Shown here in pieces: positions 8,660 through 17,667 of a stretch of DNA of 35,664 nucleotides (the stretch's first letter is position 1; each line of letters opens with the position of its first letter). The notes under the pieces were generated by a model. That model was not told where the DNA came from and did no database searches. It saw nothing but the letters and a program-made list of their open reading frames with translations. This DNA comes from Agromyces albus (GTDB taxonomy: Bacteria > Actinomycetota > Actinomycetes > Actinomycetales > Microbacteriaceae), in the NCBI RefSeq assembly GCF_004134825.1, contig NZ_SDPN01000041.1, positions 1 through 35,664 on the forward strand. Reading direction: 5' to 3'. The translations under genes were made by a program, and so were the position numbers.

Positions 8660-9111
8660 GAGTCGCTGCTTTCTGTGTCGGTGCCGGCTGCGGCCGGTTC
8701 GGAGTCGTCGGGGTCGTCGAGGTCGTCGAGGTCGGAAGTGGAGTCGGATGCCGCGCCGGCGGCGAGTGCGGCGAGCTGGTCTTCGAGGTGGAACACCTCG
8801 GTGAGCCGCGGCGCGCCCTGGTCGGGGCGCCCGTCGAGCGCGACGAAGAAGTGGGCCATCTCGGCCTCCCAGGCCACGGTGCGCGGATCGCCCGCGAGTG
8901 CCGCCTGCGCGGCCGCGTCGTCGTCGACCTCGTAGTAGCCGATCAGCAGGCCGTCGTCGCGGAGGAAGAGCGAGTAGTTGCGTCGACCGGATGCCTCGAT
9001 CGCGCGCAGCATCTCGGGCCATACGGCCGCGTGACGCTCGCGATACTCGGCCAATCGGTCGGCCTTCACCTGCAGTTGGAAGCACACCCGCTCGGTCGTG
9101 CCTGTGCTCAT
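8656..9111 (-). CDS. rhaM: L-rhamnose mutarotase with acidic C-terminal tail
   Basis: It interconverts the alpha and beta anomers of L-rhamnose, supplying the form used by the isomerase. Residues 6-110 form the ferredoxin-like RhaM (DUF718) domain, with Y23 and H27 in the spacing of the family's catalytic Tyr/His pair and W81 in the AWEAEMAHFF segment. The ATG at 9109-9111 is preferred because GGAGAG lies about 7 nt upstream; the ATG five codons earlier has GAGGAA abutting it with no spacing. The family is normally a little over 100 residues. Here a tail of about 40 residues, rich in Asp, Ser and Ala, follows. It is the first gene of the rhamnose operon, behind an operator-bearing promoter. 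Confidence 0.93.
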   Translation of the reverse strand: MSTGTTERVCFQLQVKADRLAEYRERHAAVWPEMLRAIEASGRRNYSLFLRDDGLLIGYYEVDDDAAAQAALAGDPRTVAWEAEMAHFFVALDGRPDQGAPRLTEVFHLEDQLAALAAGAASDSTSDLDDLDDPDDSEPAAAGTDTESSDS

Positions 9112-9133
9112 CGTCGAGCTCTCCATTTCCTCG

Positions 9134-9174
9134 TGAATCGTTTCAAAGATACGACACGGTCTCGAACTTCGCAA
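9134..9174 (-). promoter_or_regulatory. promoter and class A LacI operator of the rhamnose operon
   Basis: Read on the minus strand, TTGCGA (9169-9174) and TATCTT (9146-9151) are separated by exactly 17 nt, a good sigma-70-type pair. The operator TGAAACGATTCA (9134-9145; TGAATCGTTTCA on the plus strand) directly follows the -10 hexamer and covers the expected start point, so a bound LacI repressor would block initiation. Predicted transcription starts about 28 nt before the mutarotase ATG. Confidence 0.7.
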
Positions 9175-9188
9175 CCCGGGCGCACGGC

Positions 9189-10220
9189 CTACGTTTCGCC
9201 CGACGTGCCCTTCGCCGCCGTCGATCGACGCACCACCAATTGGGGGAGGAACACTGTCTGGCGCGGGATGAGCGAGGGGTCGGATGTCTCCTCGAGCAGG
9301 ATCCGCAGCGCCGTTCGGCCGATCATCCCGCTCGGCTGGCGCATCGACGAGAGGGGCACGGCTGCCGCGGAGGCGAACGCGATGTCGTCGAACCCGATGA
9401 GCGCGATGTCTTCGGGCACGAGCATCCGTCCGTCGACGATGAGGGCCTGCAGCAACCCCAGCGCGAGGAGGTCGTTGGCCGCGAAGATGGCGTCGGGCCA
9501 CTCGCGCCGCGGACGGGAGATGATGCGCGCGCCGGCCGCCGCTCCCTCGGCGACGGTCAGCGCCGCAGTGGCGACCACCTCGATGTCGACGGGTTCGGTG
9601 CTGTTCTCCGCCGCGACACGTGCTCCGGCGAGGCGATCGGTGACCTGGCGGATCTCGAACGGTCCGCCGGCGAACGCGATCCGGCGCCGGCCCGTCTCGA
9701 TCAGGTGCTCGACCGCCATCCTTCCGCCGACGACGCTGTCGACCGAGACCGAACTGAAGCGGCCGTCGCCGCTGAAGCGGTCGACGAGCACGGCCGGGAT
9801 GCCGCGGCTGCGCAGCCGCTCGAGCCGCGGGTTGATGTCGCTGTAGGGGGAGATCAGGACGCCGCGCACCTGTTGCTCCTCGAAGAGGTCGAGGTAGAGG
9901 CGCTCGCGGGCGACGTCCTCGTCGGTGTTCCCGTAGAGCACTGCGATGCCGTGACTCGACGCCTCGTCTTCAGCGCCGCGCACGACGTCGCCGAAGAACG
10001 GGTTCTGCCCGTCGAGCACGACGAAGCCCACTGTGCTGCTCGTGCCGGCGCGGAGTTTGCGAGCGGCATCGTTGCGGACGTAGCCGAGATCTTCGATCGC
10101 ACGGTGCACGCGCTGCATCGATTCCGCCGACACCTCGCCAGGGCGGTTCAGCACGTTGGAGACGGTGCCGACCGAGACGCCTGCGTGCTGGGCGACATCG
10201 CGAATGCTCGCCGCTGCCAT
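9189..10220 (-). CDS. LacI-family transcriptional regulator, probable rhamnose repressor
   Basis: The 343-residue protein has a LacI helix-turn-helix at 5-25 (IRDVAQHAGVSVGTVSNVLN), a hinge helix near 48-58 (NDAARKLRAG), and a periplasmic-binding-like effector domain with NPFF, RRRIAFAGGP, IRQVTDRLAGA and GFDDIAFAS. AAGGAG lies 5 nt before the ATG. It sits between the rhamnose catabolic operon (same strand, downstream) and the divergent importer. The promoters of both carry nearly the same palindrome, so it is the most likely repressor, relieved by rhamnose or a pathway intermediate. It closely resembles the regulator at 27730-28737 over the whole length and has the same recognition helix, so the two may share sites. 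Confidence 0.93.
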   Translation of the reverse strand: MAAASIRDVAQHAGVSVGTVSNVLNRPGEVSAESMQRVHRAIEDLGYVRNDAARKLRAGTSSTVGFVVLDGQNPFFGDVVRGAEDEASSHGIAVLYGNTDEDVARERLYLDLFEEQQVRGVLISPYSDINPRLERLRSRGIPAVLVDRFSGDGRFSSVSVDSVVGGRMAVEHLIETGRRRIAFAGGPFEIRQVTDRLAGARVAAENSTEPVDIEVVATAALTVAEGAAAGARIISRPRREWPDAIFAANDLLALGLLQALIVDGRMLVPEDIALIGFDDIAFASAAAVPLSSMRQPSGMIGRTALRILLEETSDPSLIPRQTVFLPQLVVRRSTAAKGTSGET

Positions 10221-10268
10221 CCGTGCTCCTTCGTCGTCGAGTGATCGGGATCATTTGCGGAGGCCGAC

Positions 10269-10325
10269 TTGACCGCCGCTCGTGGCCTACATAGAGTATG
10301 CCTGAATCGAACCTGAATCGATTCA
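10269..10325 (+). promoter_or_regulatory. promoter and perfect class A operator of the rhamnose importer
   Basis: TTGACC (10269-10274) and TAGAGT (10292-10297) are 17 nt apart. The perfect 12-bp palindrome TGAATCGATTCA (10314-10325) follows in the early transcribed region, and a partial copy, TGAATCGA, begins at 10303. The arrangement predicts repression by the adjacent LacI protein. Confidence 0.72.
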
Positions 10326-10352
10326 CTTCAGATTCACCTCAAGGAGGAGGAC

Positions 10353-11882
10353 GTGCCCGTGCATGAAGACGCATCGCCCTCGGCGCCACCTGCGCTCGAG
10401 CTGTCGAGGGTCGTGAAGTCGTTCGGCGCCGTCGTCGCATTGCGGTCGGGAACGATCACCCTCGAGGAGGGTTCGATCCACGCGCTCATCGGCGAGAACG
10501 GCGCGGGCAAGTCCACGCTCGTGAAGATCATCGCCGGCCTCTACCGCCGCGACGCAGGAACCTTCCGCTTGCGCGGCGAAGAGGTGGACTTCCACACCAC
10601 CGCGCAGTCGAAGGCCGCCGGCATCGCCGTGATCTACCAGGAGCCGACGCTCTTCCCCGACCTCTCCGTCACCGAGAACATCTTCATGGGACGCCAGCCC
10701 ACGAACCGCTTCGGCCGCATCGAACGCAAGGCCATGCGTGCAGAGGCACAGGCGATCTTCGCCCGGCTCGGCGTCTCGATCGACCCCGACCGGGTGACCG
10801 AGGGTCTCTCGATCGCCGACCAGCAGATCATCGAGATCGCGAAGGCGATCTCGCTCGACGCGCGTGTGCTCATCATGGACGAGCCGACGGCCGCCCTGAG
10901 CGGCGTCGAGGTCGAACGGCTCTTCGCGGTCGCCCGCAGCCTGCGCGACGAGGGTCGCGCGCTCATGTTCATCTCGCACCGCTTCGACGAGGTCTTCGCG
11001 CTCTGCGACACGGTCACCGTGATGCGCGACGGCAGCTACATCGCGACCACGCCCATGAGCGAGACGAGCGTCGCTGAGCTCGTGCGGCAGATGGTCGGTC
11101 GGGATGTCGCAGAGCTCTTCCCGAAGCTCCCGGCGGAGATCGGCGGCGACCTCCTCGTCGTCGACGGCCTGACGCGCACCGGTGTCTTCCACGACATCAG
11201 CTTCACCGTGCGCGCCGGCGAGATCGTCGGCCTCGCGGGCCTCGTGGGCGCAGGGCGCTCCGAGGTCGTGCGCGCGATCTTCGGCGTCGACCCCTATGAG
11301 AGCGGATCCGTGCACGTCGACGGCCGGCCGTTGCCCAAGGGCAACCCGCGGGTCGCGATGGCCCGCGGCCTGGCGCTCGTTCCCGAGGACCGCCGCAAGC
11401 AGGGCCTCGTGCTCGACGAGAGCGTGTCGCGCAACATCACGCTCGCGATCCGCTCCTCGCTCGCCAAGGCCGGCCTCCTGTGGGGCGGCCCCGAGAATGC
11501 AGCCGCCGCGGTGTGGTCGAGCCGGCTCGAGGTGAAGACGGCCTCGCTCGACGCCGAGACGGGCACCCTGAGCGGCGGCAACCAGCAGAAGGTCGTGCTC
11601 GGCAAATGGCTCGCGACGAACCCGAAGGTGCTCATCGTCGACGAGCCGACCCGCGGCATCGACGTCGGCACGAAGGCCGAGGTGCACCGGCTCCTCTCCG
11701 AGCTCGCCCAGCAGGGACTCGCGATCCTCATGATCTCGTCCGAGCTGCCTGAAGTGCTCGGCATGGCCGATCGCGTGCTCGTCATGCGCGAGGGATACCT
11801 CACCGGTGAGTTCCCCCGGTCCGAAGCAACTCCCGAAGCGGTCATGTTCGCCGCGACCGCAGAGAAGGAGGGCGCGCTGTGA
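10353..11882 (+). CDS. rhaT: sugar ABC importer ATP-binding protein (CUT2), probable rhamnose
   Basis: The 509-residue protein has two fused ABC domains, as in CUT2 monosaccharide importers. The first has an intact Walker A (GENGAGKST, 47-55), a signature region LSIADQQ and Walker [10 protein letters not shown]. The second has the degenerate Walker A usual for the family (GLVGAGRSE), the signature LSGGNQQK and Walker [11 protein letters not shown]. The GTG start at 10353 is chosen because AAGGAGG ends 5 nt upstream. The gene overlaps the first permease as GTGA. Rhamnose as substrate follows from the shared operator with the rhamnose operon and the RhaTPQS-like gene set; the protein itself does not prove it. 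Confidence 0.9.
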   Translation: MPVHEDASPSAPPALELSRVVKSFGAVVALRSGTITLEEGSIHALIGENGAGKSTLVKIIAGLYRRDAGTFRLRGEEVDFHTTAQSKAAGIAVIYQEPTLFPDLSVTENIFMGRQPTNRFGRIERKAMRAEAQAIFARLGVSIDPDRVTEGLSIADQQIIEIAKAISLDARVLIMDEPTAALSGVEVERLFAVARSLRDEGRALMFISHRFDEVFALCDTVTVMRDGSYIATTPMSETSVAELVRQMVGRDVAELFPKLPAEIGGDLLVVDGLTRTGVFHDISFTVRAGEIVGLAGLVGAGRSEVVRAIFGVDPYESGSVHVDGRPLPKGNPRVAMARGLALVPEDRRKQGLVLDESVSRNITLAIRSSLAKAGLLWGGPENAAAAVWSSRLEVKTASLDAETGTLSGGNQQKVVLGKWLATNPKVLIVDEPTRGIDVGTKAEVHRLLSELAQQGLAILMISSELPEVLGMADRVLVMREGYLTGEFPRSEATPEAVMFAATAEKEGAL

Positions 11883-12907
11883 CCGCGACCATGCCGCGCA
11901 CCGGCAATTCCGTGACCCGGGCAGCCGGGCGGACGTTCAAGGCGCGCGAGACTGGAATCCTCCTGGCGCTCATCGCGATCATCGCGGTGGCGACGATCCG
12001 CAACCCGGCGTTCCTCTTCTCCAACGACGGCTTCCGAGACCTGCTCCTGACGCCGTCGCTGCTGCTGCTCGTCGCGGTCGGACAGGCGATCGTGATCATC
12101 ACGCGCAACGTCGACCTCTCGGTCGGCTCGGTCCTCGGACTCACCGCGTACCTCACGGGTCGACTGTTCATCGACCTCCCGGGAATCCCGCCGATCCTCG
12201 TGTTCGTCATCGGCGTCGGGTTCGGTGCCTTCCTCGGCCTCATCAACGGCGCGCTCGTCGCCTTCGCCAAGGTGCCCGCCCTGGTGATCACCCTCGGCAC
12301 GCTGTACATCTATCGCGGCGTAAACGTGGCATGGGCGGGCGGCGACCGCATCAACGCCTCCGACCTGCCGGCCGACTTCCGCGGAATCGGCACCGGCCAG
12401 CTGCTCGGCATCCCGTTCCTCACGATCATCGCCGCGGTCGTGCTCATCGTCGCGGCCTGGTACCTCCGCAATCTCCGGAGCGGTCGCGAGCTCTACGCGA
12501 TCGGATCCGACCCCGCTGCGGCCCACCTCTACGGGTTGCGCGTCACCCGCAACGTGCTCGGCGCGTTCCTCGTGAGCGGCGCCCTCTCGGGCCTCGCCGG
12601 CGTGCTGTACGCCGCACGCTACGGCACCGTCAGCTCGGGCGCCGGCACGGGGCTCGAGCTCCAGGCGATCGGCGCGGCCGTCATCGGCGGCGTCGCGATC
12701 TCGGGCGGCGTCGGCACGGTCTGGGGTGCCGCCATCGGCGCGTATCTCCTGCTCACCATCAACCGGGCGCTGCCCATCGTCGGGATCGAGGACTTCTGGC
12801 AGCGCGCCGTCGTGGGCGCCCTCATCATCGGCGCGATCGTGCTCGACCGCGTGCTCGCCCTCCGACAATCTCGCAAGCTCCTCGAAGCCAGGGAGGTCGA
12901 GCGATGA
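11879..12907 (+). CDS. rhaP: sugar ABC importer permease 1 (CUT2)
   Basis: This 342-residue membrane protein belongs to the branched-chain/ribose-type permease family (BPD_transp_2). It has about eight to ten hydrophobic segments, the conserved [15 protein letters not shown] region after the third, FINGALV-type residues near [11 protein letters not shown], and the ATPase-contact region around [21 protein letters not shown] (split by a hydrophilic loop). The GTG start lies inside the upstream stop (GTGA), and its own stop overlaps the next start as ATGA. Such couplings fit equal production of the heterodimeric channel. Confidence 0.9.
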   Translation: MTATMPRTGNSVTRAAGRTFKARETGILLALIAIIAVATIRNPAFLFSNDGFRDLLLTPSLLLLVAVGQAIVIITRNVDLSVGSVLGLTAYLTGRLFIDLPGIPPILVFVIGVGFGAFLGLINGALVAFAKVPALVITLGTLYIYRGVNVAWAGGDRINASDLPADFRGIGTGQLLGIPFLTIIAAVVLIVAAWYLRNLRSGRELYAIGSDPAAAHLYGLRVTRNVLGAFLVSGALSGLAGVLYAARYGTVSSGAGTGLELQAIGAAVIGGVAISGGVGTVWGAAIGAYLLLTINRALPIVGIEDFWQRAVVGALIIGAIVLDRVLALRQSRKLLEAREVER

Positions 12908-13968
12908 CCACCACCGCTCCCGAGACCCAGACCGTGCGAACCTACAAGGCGCACGCCCACCCGGCCTGGCGACGCGTGCTCGTCACGCGTGAGGCGGCCG
13001 TCATCGCGCTCCTCGTCATCGTCATCGCGACGGCGATCGCGAGCGTGCCGAACTTCGACAGCCCGCTCACGGTGACCTACCTGTTGCGGGACCTCGCGCC
13101 GATCCTCCTCATCGCCCTGCCGATGACGCTCATCATCATCACCGAGGAGATCGACCTCTCGGTGGCGAGCATCGTCGGACTCACGAGCGTTATGACCGGC
13201 ATCCTCACGCAGGCAGGCTGGCCGTTCGCCATCGCGGCGATCACGGCGATCCTCGTCGGCACCGTCGCGGGCTTCATCAACGGGTTCCTCGTGACCGTGG
13301 TCGGCCTGCCGTCGCTCGCCGTGACGATCGGCACGCTCGCGCTCTTCCGCGGCATCGCTGTGGGCCTGCTCGGAACCACCGCGATCACGGAGTTCCCCGA
13401 GTACTGGACCGACCTCGCGAAGGACAACATCCCCGGCACTCCGATTCCCGGCATCATGGTGCCGTTCGCCGTGCTGGCGATCGCCTTCGCCCTGGTCCTG
13501 CATTTCACCCCGTTCGGGCGATCCCTCTACGCGATCGGCCTCAACAAGGAGGCCGCCGCGTTCTCGGGAATCGACGTCGGCCGCACGAAGTTCCTGCTGT
13601 TCATGGTGAGCGGCACCGTCTCGGGCTTCGCCGGCGTCTACTTCACCCTGCTCTACAGCAACGCCCGAGGCGACAACGCGACGGGCATGGAGCTCTCGGT
13701 CATCGCGGCCGTGCTGCTCGGCGGCGTCTCGATCTTCGGTGGGCGCGGTGCGCTCCACGGCGTCATCGCGGGTGTGCTGCTCATCGGCACGCTCGGAAGC
13801 GCCCTGCGCCTCGCCGGGGTGACCTCCGACATCATCAACGTCATCACCGGCGTGCTCCTCGTGCTCTCGGTGGTGTCCGCAAGCTTCCTCGCCTGGCTCC
13901 GCTCGAGGCGGATCTCGGCGATCGGGAGGAAGAAGGGTCGCAGTTCGACCGCACCAGAGCCGATCTGA
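12904..13968 (+). CDS. rhaQ: sugar ABC importer permease 2 (CUT2)
   Basis: This 354-residue permease is paralogous to the preceding gene. A cytoplasmic N-terminus of about 30 residues is followed by multiple membrane spans. It contains [16 protein letters not shown], which parallels the NVDLSVGS region of its partner, [19 protein letters not shown], and the loop [19 protein letters not shown] that should contact the ATPase. A basic, Ser/Ala-rich C-terminal tail ends the protein. The start is set by the ATGA overlap at 12904-12907. It forms the translocation pore with the upstream permease. Confidence 0.9.
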   Translation: MTTTAPETQTVRTYKAHAHPAWRRVLVTREAAVIALLVIVIATAIASVPNFDSPLTVTYLLRDLAPILLIALPMTLIIITEEIDLSVASIVGLTSVMTGILTQAGWPFAIAAITAILVGTVAGFINGFLVTVVGLPSLAVTIGTLALFRGIAVGLLGTTAITEFPEYWTDLAKDNIPGTPIPGIMVPFAVLAIAFALVLHFTPFGRSLYAIGLNKEAAAFSGIDVGRTKFLLFMVSGTVSGFAGVYFTLLYSNARGDNATGMELSVIAAVLLGGVSIFGGRGALHGVIAGVLLIGTLGSALRLAGVTSDIINVITGVLLVLSVVSASFLAWLRSRRISAIGRKKGRSSTAPEPI

Positions 13969-14024
13969 GCTCAGCACCTGCTCATCACACAGGCCGGAAT
14001 CCGGCACCATGAAAGGAAACAACG

Positions 14025-15074
14025 ATGTTCAATCATGACCGAACTCGTCGCCACGCGGGCGCGACGTTCACAGCACTGGCACTCGGCGCAGCGCTCGTCC
14101 TGACGGGGTGTGCAGCCGGCGGCAATGGCGGCGGCGACGACGCAGGCGACGGCGGCGACGCCAACCTCGCCATCACCTTCCTCCCGAAGAACCTCGGCAA
14201 CCCGTACTTCGACACGTCGAACGCGGGCGGCGAAGAGGCCATCGAGGAGTTCGGCGGCACCTTCGCCGAGGTCGGCCCCTCCGAGGCCAGCCCGACGTCG
14301 CAGGTCACGTTCATCCAGACGGCAGCGCAGCAGGGCGTCGGCGGGCTCGTCGTCTCGGCGAACGACCCCGAGGCCATCTGCGACGCCCTCAACGAGGCAC
14401 GCGACGCCGGAGTGAAGGTCGTCACGTTCGACTCCGACACGAACGCCGAGTGCCGCGACCTGTTCATCAACCAGGCGACCGCAGAGGGCATCGCCAAGTC
14501 GCAGATCGACCTCATCTCCGAGCAGATCGGTGACGAGGGCCAGATCGCGATCCTCTCGGCATCCGCCAACGCGACGAACCAGAACGCGTGGATCGAGCTC
14601 ATGGAGGAGGAGCTCGCGGCGAACCACCCGAACATCGAGCTCGTCGAGACCGTCTACGGCGACGACGACGACCAGACCTCGTTCGACAAGACCGCCGCAC
14701 TGCTGCAGACCTACCCCGACCTCAAGGGCATCATCTCGCCCACGACCGTCGGCATCGCGGCTGCAGCTCGCTACCTCTCGACCTCGGAGTACAAGGGACA
14801 GGTCGCCCTGACCGGCCTCGGCACGCCGAACCAGATGCGCGAGTACGTCGAGGACGGCACCGTCACGGCGTTCGCCCTCTGGAACCCGGCAGACCTCGGC
14901 TACCTCGCCGCGTACGCCACCAAGGCGCTCATCGAGGGCGAGATCACGGGTGAGGAAGGCGACTCGTTCGAGGCCGGCAAGCTCGGCGAGTACGAGGTCG
15001 GCGCGGACGGCGTCGTGCTGCTCGGCGACCCGTTCGTCTTCAACGCCGACAACATCGGGGACTTCGACTTCTAG
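14025..15074 (+). CDS. rhaS: sugar-binding lipoprotein of the ABC importer, probable rhamnose
   Basis: The 349-residue protein starts with a lipoprotein signal: basic residues 6-9, a hydrophobic stretch at 11-27 and the lipobox LTGC with C29 as lipidated cysteine. A Gly/Asp-rich linker (30-45) leads into a type I periplasmic-binding fold (Peripla_BP_4) that begins ITFLPKNLGNPYFDTS, with VVTFDSDT and LTGLGTPNQMREYV further on. The ATG has AAGGAA 8 nt upstream. It is the last gene of the importer operon, 56 bp after the second permease, and is followed by a strong terminator. It captures the sugar outside the membrane. Confidence 0.92.
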   Translation: MFNHDRTRRHAGATFTALALGAALVLTGCAAGGNGGGDDAGDGGDANLAITFLPKNLGNPYFDTSNAGGEEAIEEFGGTFAEVGPSEASPTSQVTFIQTAAQQGVGGLVVSANDPEAICDALNEARDAGVKVVTFDSDTNAECRDLFINQATAEGIAKSQIDLISEQIGDEGQIAILSASANATNQNAWIELMEEELAANHPNIELVETVYGDDDDQTSFDKTAALLQTYPDLKGIISPTTVGIAAAARYLSTSEYKGQVALTGLGTPNQMREYVEDGTVTAFALWNPADLGYLAAYATKALIEGEITGEEGDSFEAGKLGEYEVGADGVVLLGDPFVFNADNIGDFDF

Positions 15075-15088
15075 TCATCCCCGCAGGT

Positions 15089-15121
15089 GGCCCGGTCGGC
15101 GGAACGTTCGCCGGCCGGGCC
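15089..15121 (+). terminator. strong hairpin terminator after the rhamnose importer
   Basis: A 13-bp GC-rich stem with one G-U pair is formed by 15089-15101 and 15109-15121 around a 7-nt loop, starting 14 nt after the stop codon. No U-tract follows, which is usual for actinobacterial terminators. A CCGGCATGCCGG palindrome lies just downstream (15123-15134). Confidence 0.75.
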
Positions 15122-15202
15122 GCCGGCATGCCGGGGCATCCGTGGGTCGAGGGATCCGGATGGCTCCGGCGCCCCGATGCCGCCGGCTCCAGCCCGCAGG
15201 AG

Positions 15203-16216
15203 TCAGGCGTGCCGACCCGCTGAGCTCGCCCGGATGACGAGCTCGGGCTCGAAGACGCGATGGATCGGATCGATCGGCTCCCCGGCCACCACATCGAAGA
15301 GCACGTCGACGACCGTCGACCCGAACTCCTCATGGCTGCCCCGCACCGAGGTGAGCGGAATCAGCGAGGACTCACCGAACTCGATGTCGTCATAGCCGAC
15401 GAGCGCGATGTCTTCAGGGATGCGCACGCCTCCGTCGATGAGGGCCTGCATCATGCCGAGCGCCAGCAGGTCGTTGACCGCGAAGATGCCCTCGGGCCTC
15501 AGCTCGGCAGGCCTGCTGAGCACCGCCTCGGCGGCGCGCCGACCGCCGCGGAGGGTGCGGTCGGTCTCGTTGATGACCTCGAGCGTGGCATTGCCCGCCG
15601 TGCTGACCTCATCGCTCGCGCCCGTGAGGCGATCTCCGACCTGGCGGATCCCCAGCGGTCCGCCGACGAACGCGAGGCGGCGTCGGCCGAGCTCCAGCAG
15701 GTGCCGCGCGGCCTGGCGGCCGCCCGAGACGTCGTCGAGCGAGACCGACGGCTGCTCGGGGGAGATCGCGGCCTGGGCGACGAGCACCGAGGGCGTGCCG
15801 CGCTGGCGGCTGCGGGCGAGACGATCCTCGATCGGTTCGTGCGAGGCGACGAGGAGCCCCAGCACCTGATGCTGCTCGAACAGCGCGAGGTACGCGTCTT
15901 CACGCTCGCGGCTCCGATGCGAGTTCGCGATGAACACAGAGACGCCGCGTTCCGACGCCCGGAGCTCGACGCTCTCGGCGATCTCGGCGAAGAACGGGTT
16001 CGAGACATCCGGAGCGATGTACGCGATCGCCGAACTCCGGCCGAGCCGGAGTTGACGGCCGGCGTTGTTGGGCACGAAGCCGAGCGTCTCGATCGCGGCG
16101 CGAATGCGTGCCGCCTTCTCTTCCGAGACCTTGTCGGGGTGGTTGAGATAGTGCGAGACGGTTCCGACGGCGACGCCGGCGAGTCCCGCGACCTCGCGGA
16201 TGCCGACCCTCGTCAT
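15203..16216 (-). CDS. LacI-family transcriptional regulator, class B operator type
   Basis: The 337-residue LacI-type protein has its HTH at about 4-24, with the recognition segment VAVGTVSHYLN, which differs from the SVGTVSNVLN shared by the other two LacI proteins in the window. The effector domain has NPFF, RRRLAFVGGPLGIRQVGDRL and GYDDIEFGESS. I start at the ATG at 16214-16216, which has GAGGAGG about 4 nt upstream, rather than at the ATG 13 codons earlier, which lacks a good site. A TCGAGACGTTTCAA operator lies about 75 bp upstream, suggesting autoregulation, and related sites flank most promoters between 16 and 25 kb. It is therefore the best candidate regulator of the CUT1 importer and the GH78 region. 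Confidence 0.92.
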   Translation of the reverse strand: MTRVGIREVAGLAGVAVGTVSHYLNHPDKVSEEKAARIRAAIETLGFVPNNAGRQLRLGRSSAIAYIAPDVSNPFFAEIAESVELRASERGVSVFIANSHRSREREDAYLALFEQHQVLGLLVASHEPIEDRLARSRQRGTPSVLVAQAAISPEQPSVSLDDVSGGRQAARHLLELGRRRLAFVGGPLGIRQVGDRLTGASDEVSTAGNATLEVINETDRTLRGGRRAAEAVLSRPAELRPEGIFAVNDLLALGMMQALIDGGVRIPEDIALVGYDDIEFGESSLIPLTSVRGSHEEFGSTVVDVLFDVVAGEPIDPIHRVFEPELVIRASSAGRHA

Positions 16217-16291
16217 GACGCCTCCTCTGCGGGGCTCCGAAGAGCGCCTGGACACGACTGTACCCGAGCGGTCTGCGTGCGCCGGCTCGCT

Positions 16292-16305
16292 TCGAGACGT
16301 TTCAA
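16292..16305 (-). promoter_or_regulatory. class B LacI operator upstream of the second lacI gene
   Basis: TCGAGACGTTTCAA, which reads TTGAAACGTCTCGA on the minus strand, differs at one base from the TTGAAACGTCTCAA sites at 17702 and 24923. It overlaps the stop of the CMD gene and lies upstream of the LacI start, as expected for autoregulation within an operon. Confidence 0.6.
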
Positions 16306-16706
16306 TTCGGGCCTAGCGGTTCGGGCAGTTCCACGCCCAGTTCCACGAGTTCGTCGGTGACGACGCGGATCGCGTTGAGCGCCTTCGGGAAGCCGCAGTA
16401 CTGCACGACGTGGATGACGGTCTCGAGCACCTCGGTCGGCGAGCATCCGGCACGGATGGCGCCGCGGGTGTGCCCGCGCAATTGCGGTTCGAGGCCACCG
16501 ATCGTCACGAGCGACGCGAGCGAGAGCAGCTCCCGTTGCGCGAGCGTGAGGCCCGGCCGGGAGTAGATGTCGCCGAAGTTGAACTCGATGCCGAGTCGCG
16601 CGAGGTCTTGTGCGCGACCCTGCTGCATGGCGACGAGGCCGTGTGAGGCCCCCTCGCCGTAGACGGCGTCGAACCAGTGTCTGCCCTTGTCGAGGCGCTC
16701 GGTCAT
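16302..16706 (-). CDS. carboxymuconolactone decarboxylase (CMD) family protein
   Basis: This 134-residue all-alpha protein belongs to the CMD/AhpD-like superfamily. The segment LSLASLVTIGGLEPQLRGHTRGAIRAG (split by a turn) and the following ETVIHVVQYCGFPKALNAI helix are the family core. The CxxC pair of the AhpD peroxidase branch is absent, so it is closer to the gamma-carboxymuconolactone decarboxylase branch. AGGAG lies 5 nt before the ATG and overlaps the upstream SDR stop, 8 bp away, so the two genes form an operon. Actual decarboxylase activity is doubtful: no aromatic-ring genes are near and sites before this operon match those of sugar genes. A small-molecule lactone or keto-acid step is possible. 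Confidence 0.85.
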   Translation of the reverse strand: MTERLDKGRHWFDAVYGEGASHGLVAMQQGRAQDLARLGIEFNFGDIYSRPGLTLAQRELLSLASLVTIGGLEPQLRGHTRGAIRAGCSPTEVLETVIHVVQYCGFPKALNAIRVVTDELVELGVELPEPLGPN

Positions 16707-16714
16707 GACTGCTC

Positions 16715-17458
16715 CTAGATCGAATGTCCGCCGTCGAGCGGCAGGATGACGCCGGTGATGTTGACGGCCGCCGGCGAGGCGAGGAAGACGATCGCCTCTG
16801 CGAGGTGCTCCGGCTCGCCGAGGAGGCGCGTCGGAATCTGGTCGAGCAACGCCGCTCGGCGCTCCGCCGAGTCCTGGTCGCGTCCGGGCGTCGCTTGCGC
16901 GCCCGGTGCGAGCGCATTCACCGTGACGCCCCGATCGGCGACCTCGATTGCGAGTGCCTTCGTGAGCCCGACGACCCCGGCCTTCGCCGTCGCGTACGCC
17001 GAGGCATTTCGCACGAGTCGTCCGCCCGAGACCGCCGCGATCGAGGCGATGTTGATGATGCGGCCGTCACGCCGATCGAGCATGCCCGGAAGCACCCAGC
17101 GTGTGACGTTGAACACCGTGTCGAGGTTGCGCGACAGTTGGGTGCGCCACGTCTCGGCGTCGAGCTCGGCGAACGGCACCACGGCACCACCGCCCGCGCC
17201 GTTCACGAGGATGTCGACTCCGCGCTCTCGCTGCACGGCGGTCAGCGCTTCGCCTACGGCGTCGAAATCGGTGAGGTCGACGGCCACCGCCTCGGCGCGG
17301 GAGCGGCCGAGCTCCGCCGCGAGCGCCTCGGCTCGGTCGCGAGCGAGGTCGACGATGACGACATCCGCCCCCTCGGCGACGAGTCGGCGACAGATCACCT
17401 GGCCGAGAGCGCCGGCCGCGCCCGTGACGAGTGCTCGCTTGCCCTGCAATCGCCTCAT
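16715..17458 (-). CDS. short-chain dehydrogenase/reductase (FabG-like)
   Basis: The 247-residue classical SDR has the nucleotide loop TGAAGALG at 12-19, D37 at the end of the second strand (VDLARD), which suggests NAD rather than NADP preference, and the catalytic set N111, S139, Y155 and K159 (YATAK). It ends GVILPLDGGHSI, the usual SDR tail. The start at 17456-17458 is supported by GAGGA 5 nt upstream; the longer frame extends into the operator region. Together with the CMD gene it probably oxidises or reduces a sugar or sugar acid. The substrate cannot be told from the sequence. It is divergent from the CUT1 importer and shares its regulatory region. Confidence 0.9.
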   Translation of the reverse strand: MRRLQGKRALVTGAAGALGQVICRRLVAEGADVVIVDLARDRAEALAAELGRSRAEAVAVDLTDFDAVGEALTAVQRERGVDILVNGAGGGAVVPFAELDAETWRTQLSRNLDTVFNVTRWVLPGMLDRRDGRIINIASIAAVSGGRLVRNASAYATAKAGVVGLTKALAIEVADRGVTVNALAPGAQATPGRDQDSAERRAALLDQIPTRLLGEPEHLAEAIVFLASPAAVNITGVILPLDGGHSI

Positions 17459-17483
17459 GTCAGTCCTCACGTCGGTGAACAAC

Positions 17484-17510
17484 TTGTAACGTTTCAAGAA
17501 CAGAACACTA
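17484..17510 (-). promoter_or_regulatory. class B operator and putative -10 of the SDR-CMD-lacI operon
   Basis: On the minus strand a TAGTGT hexamer (17505-17510) is followed 7 nt later by TTGAAACGTTACAA (17484-17497), one half of which is identical to the TTGAAACG half-site of the other class B operators. The order -10 then operator repeats that of the promoters at 17691 and 24968. No convincing -35 was found. Confidence 0.55.
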
Positions 17511-17559
17511 GCGCAGCTCGGCACGACACGCATCTCTTGAGTACATCTTCCGTCGACGT

Positions 17560-17571
17560 TGTGACGTTTCA
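17560..17571. promoter_or_regulatory. additional class B-like operator in the divergent intergenic region
   Basis: TGTGACGTTTCA (TGAAACGTCACA on the minus strand) keeps one full TGAAACG half-site. It lies between the operators at 17484 and 17702 and could allow looping between two bound LacI dimers across the 285-bp divergent region. Its function is inferred from similarity only. Confidence 0.45.
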
Positions 17572-17667
17572 CGCATCCCGGCAAGCGCGCGCGCCTGAAC
17601 CCTCGGTTCCGACTCCACATTCGCCCGTGTGGGCCGACATTGCTGGGCATCGGTTGCGGAATCAGCC

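Noticed and set aside
7493..9085. A single 530-residue fusion of mutarotase-region sequence with rhamnose isomerase
   Set aside because: The N-terminal part is an alternative frame of the mutarotase gene with no family similarity. The GTGA overlap at 8656-8659 gives a normal isomerase start.
14009..14038. Nine-codon frame starting at ATG 14009 that overlaps the start of the sugar-binding lipoprotein
   Set aside because: Its AAAGGA is the ribosome site of the real gene and no ribosome site precedes the short frame; a regulatory leader peptide cannot be supported.
16302..16706. Protocatechuate-pathway gamma-carboxymuconolactone decarboxylase
   Set aside because: Only the fold matches. No other protocatechuate gene is present and the operon carries sugar-type LacI operators.
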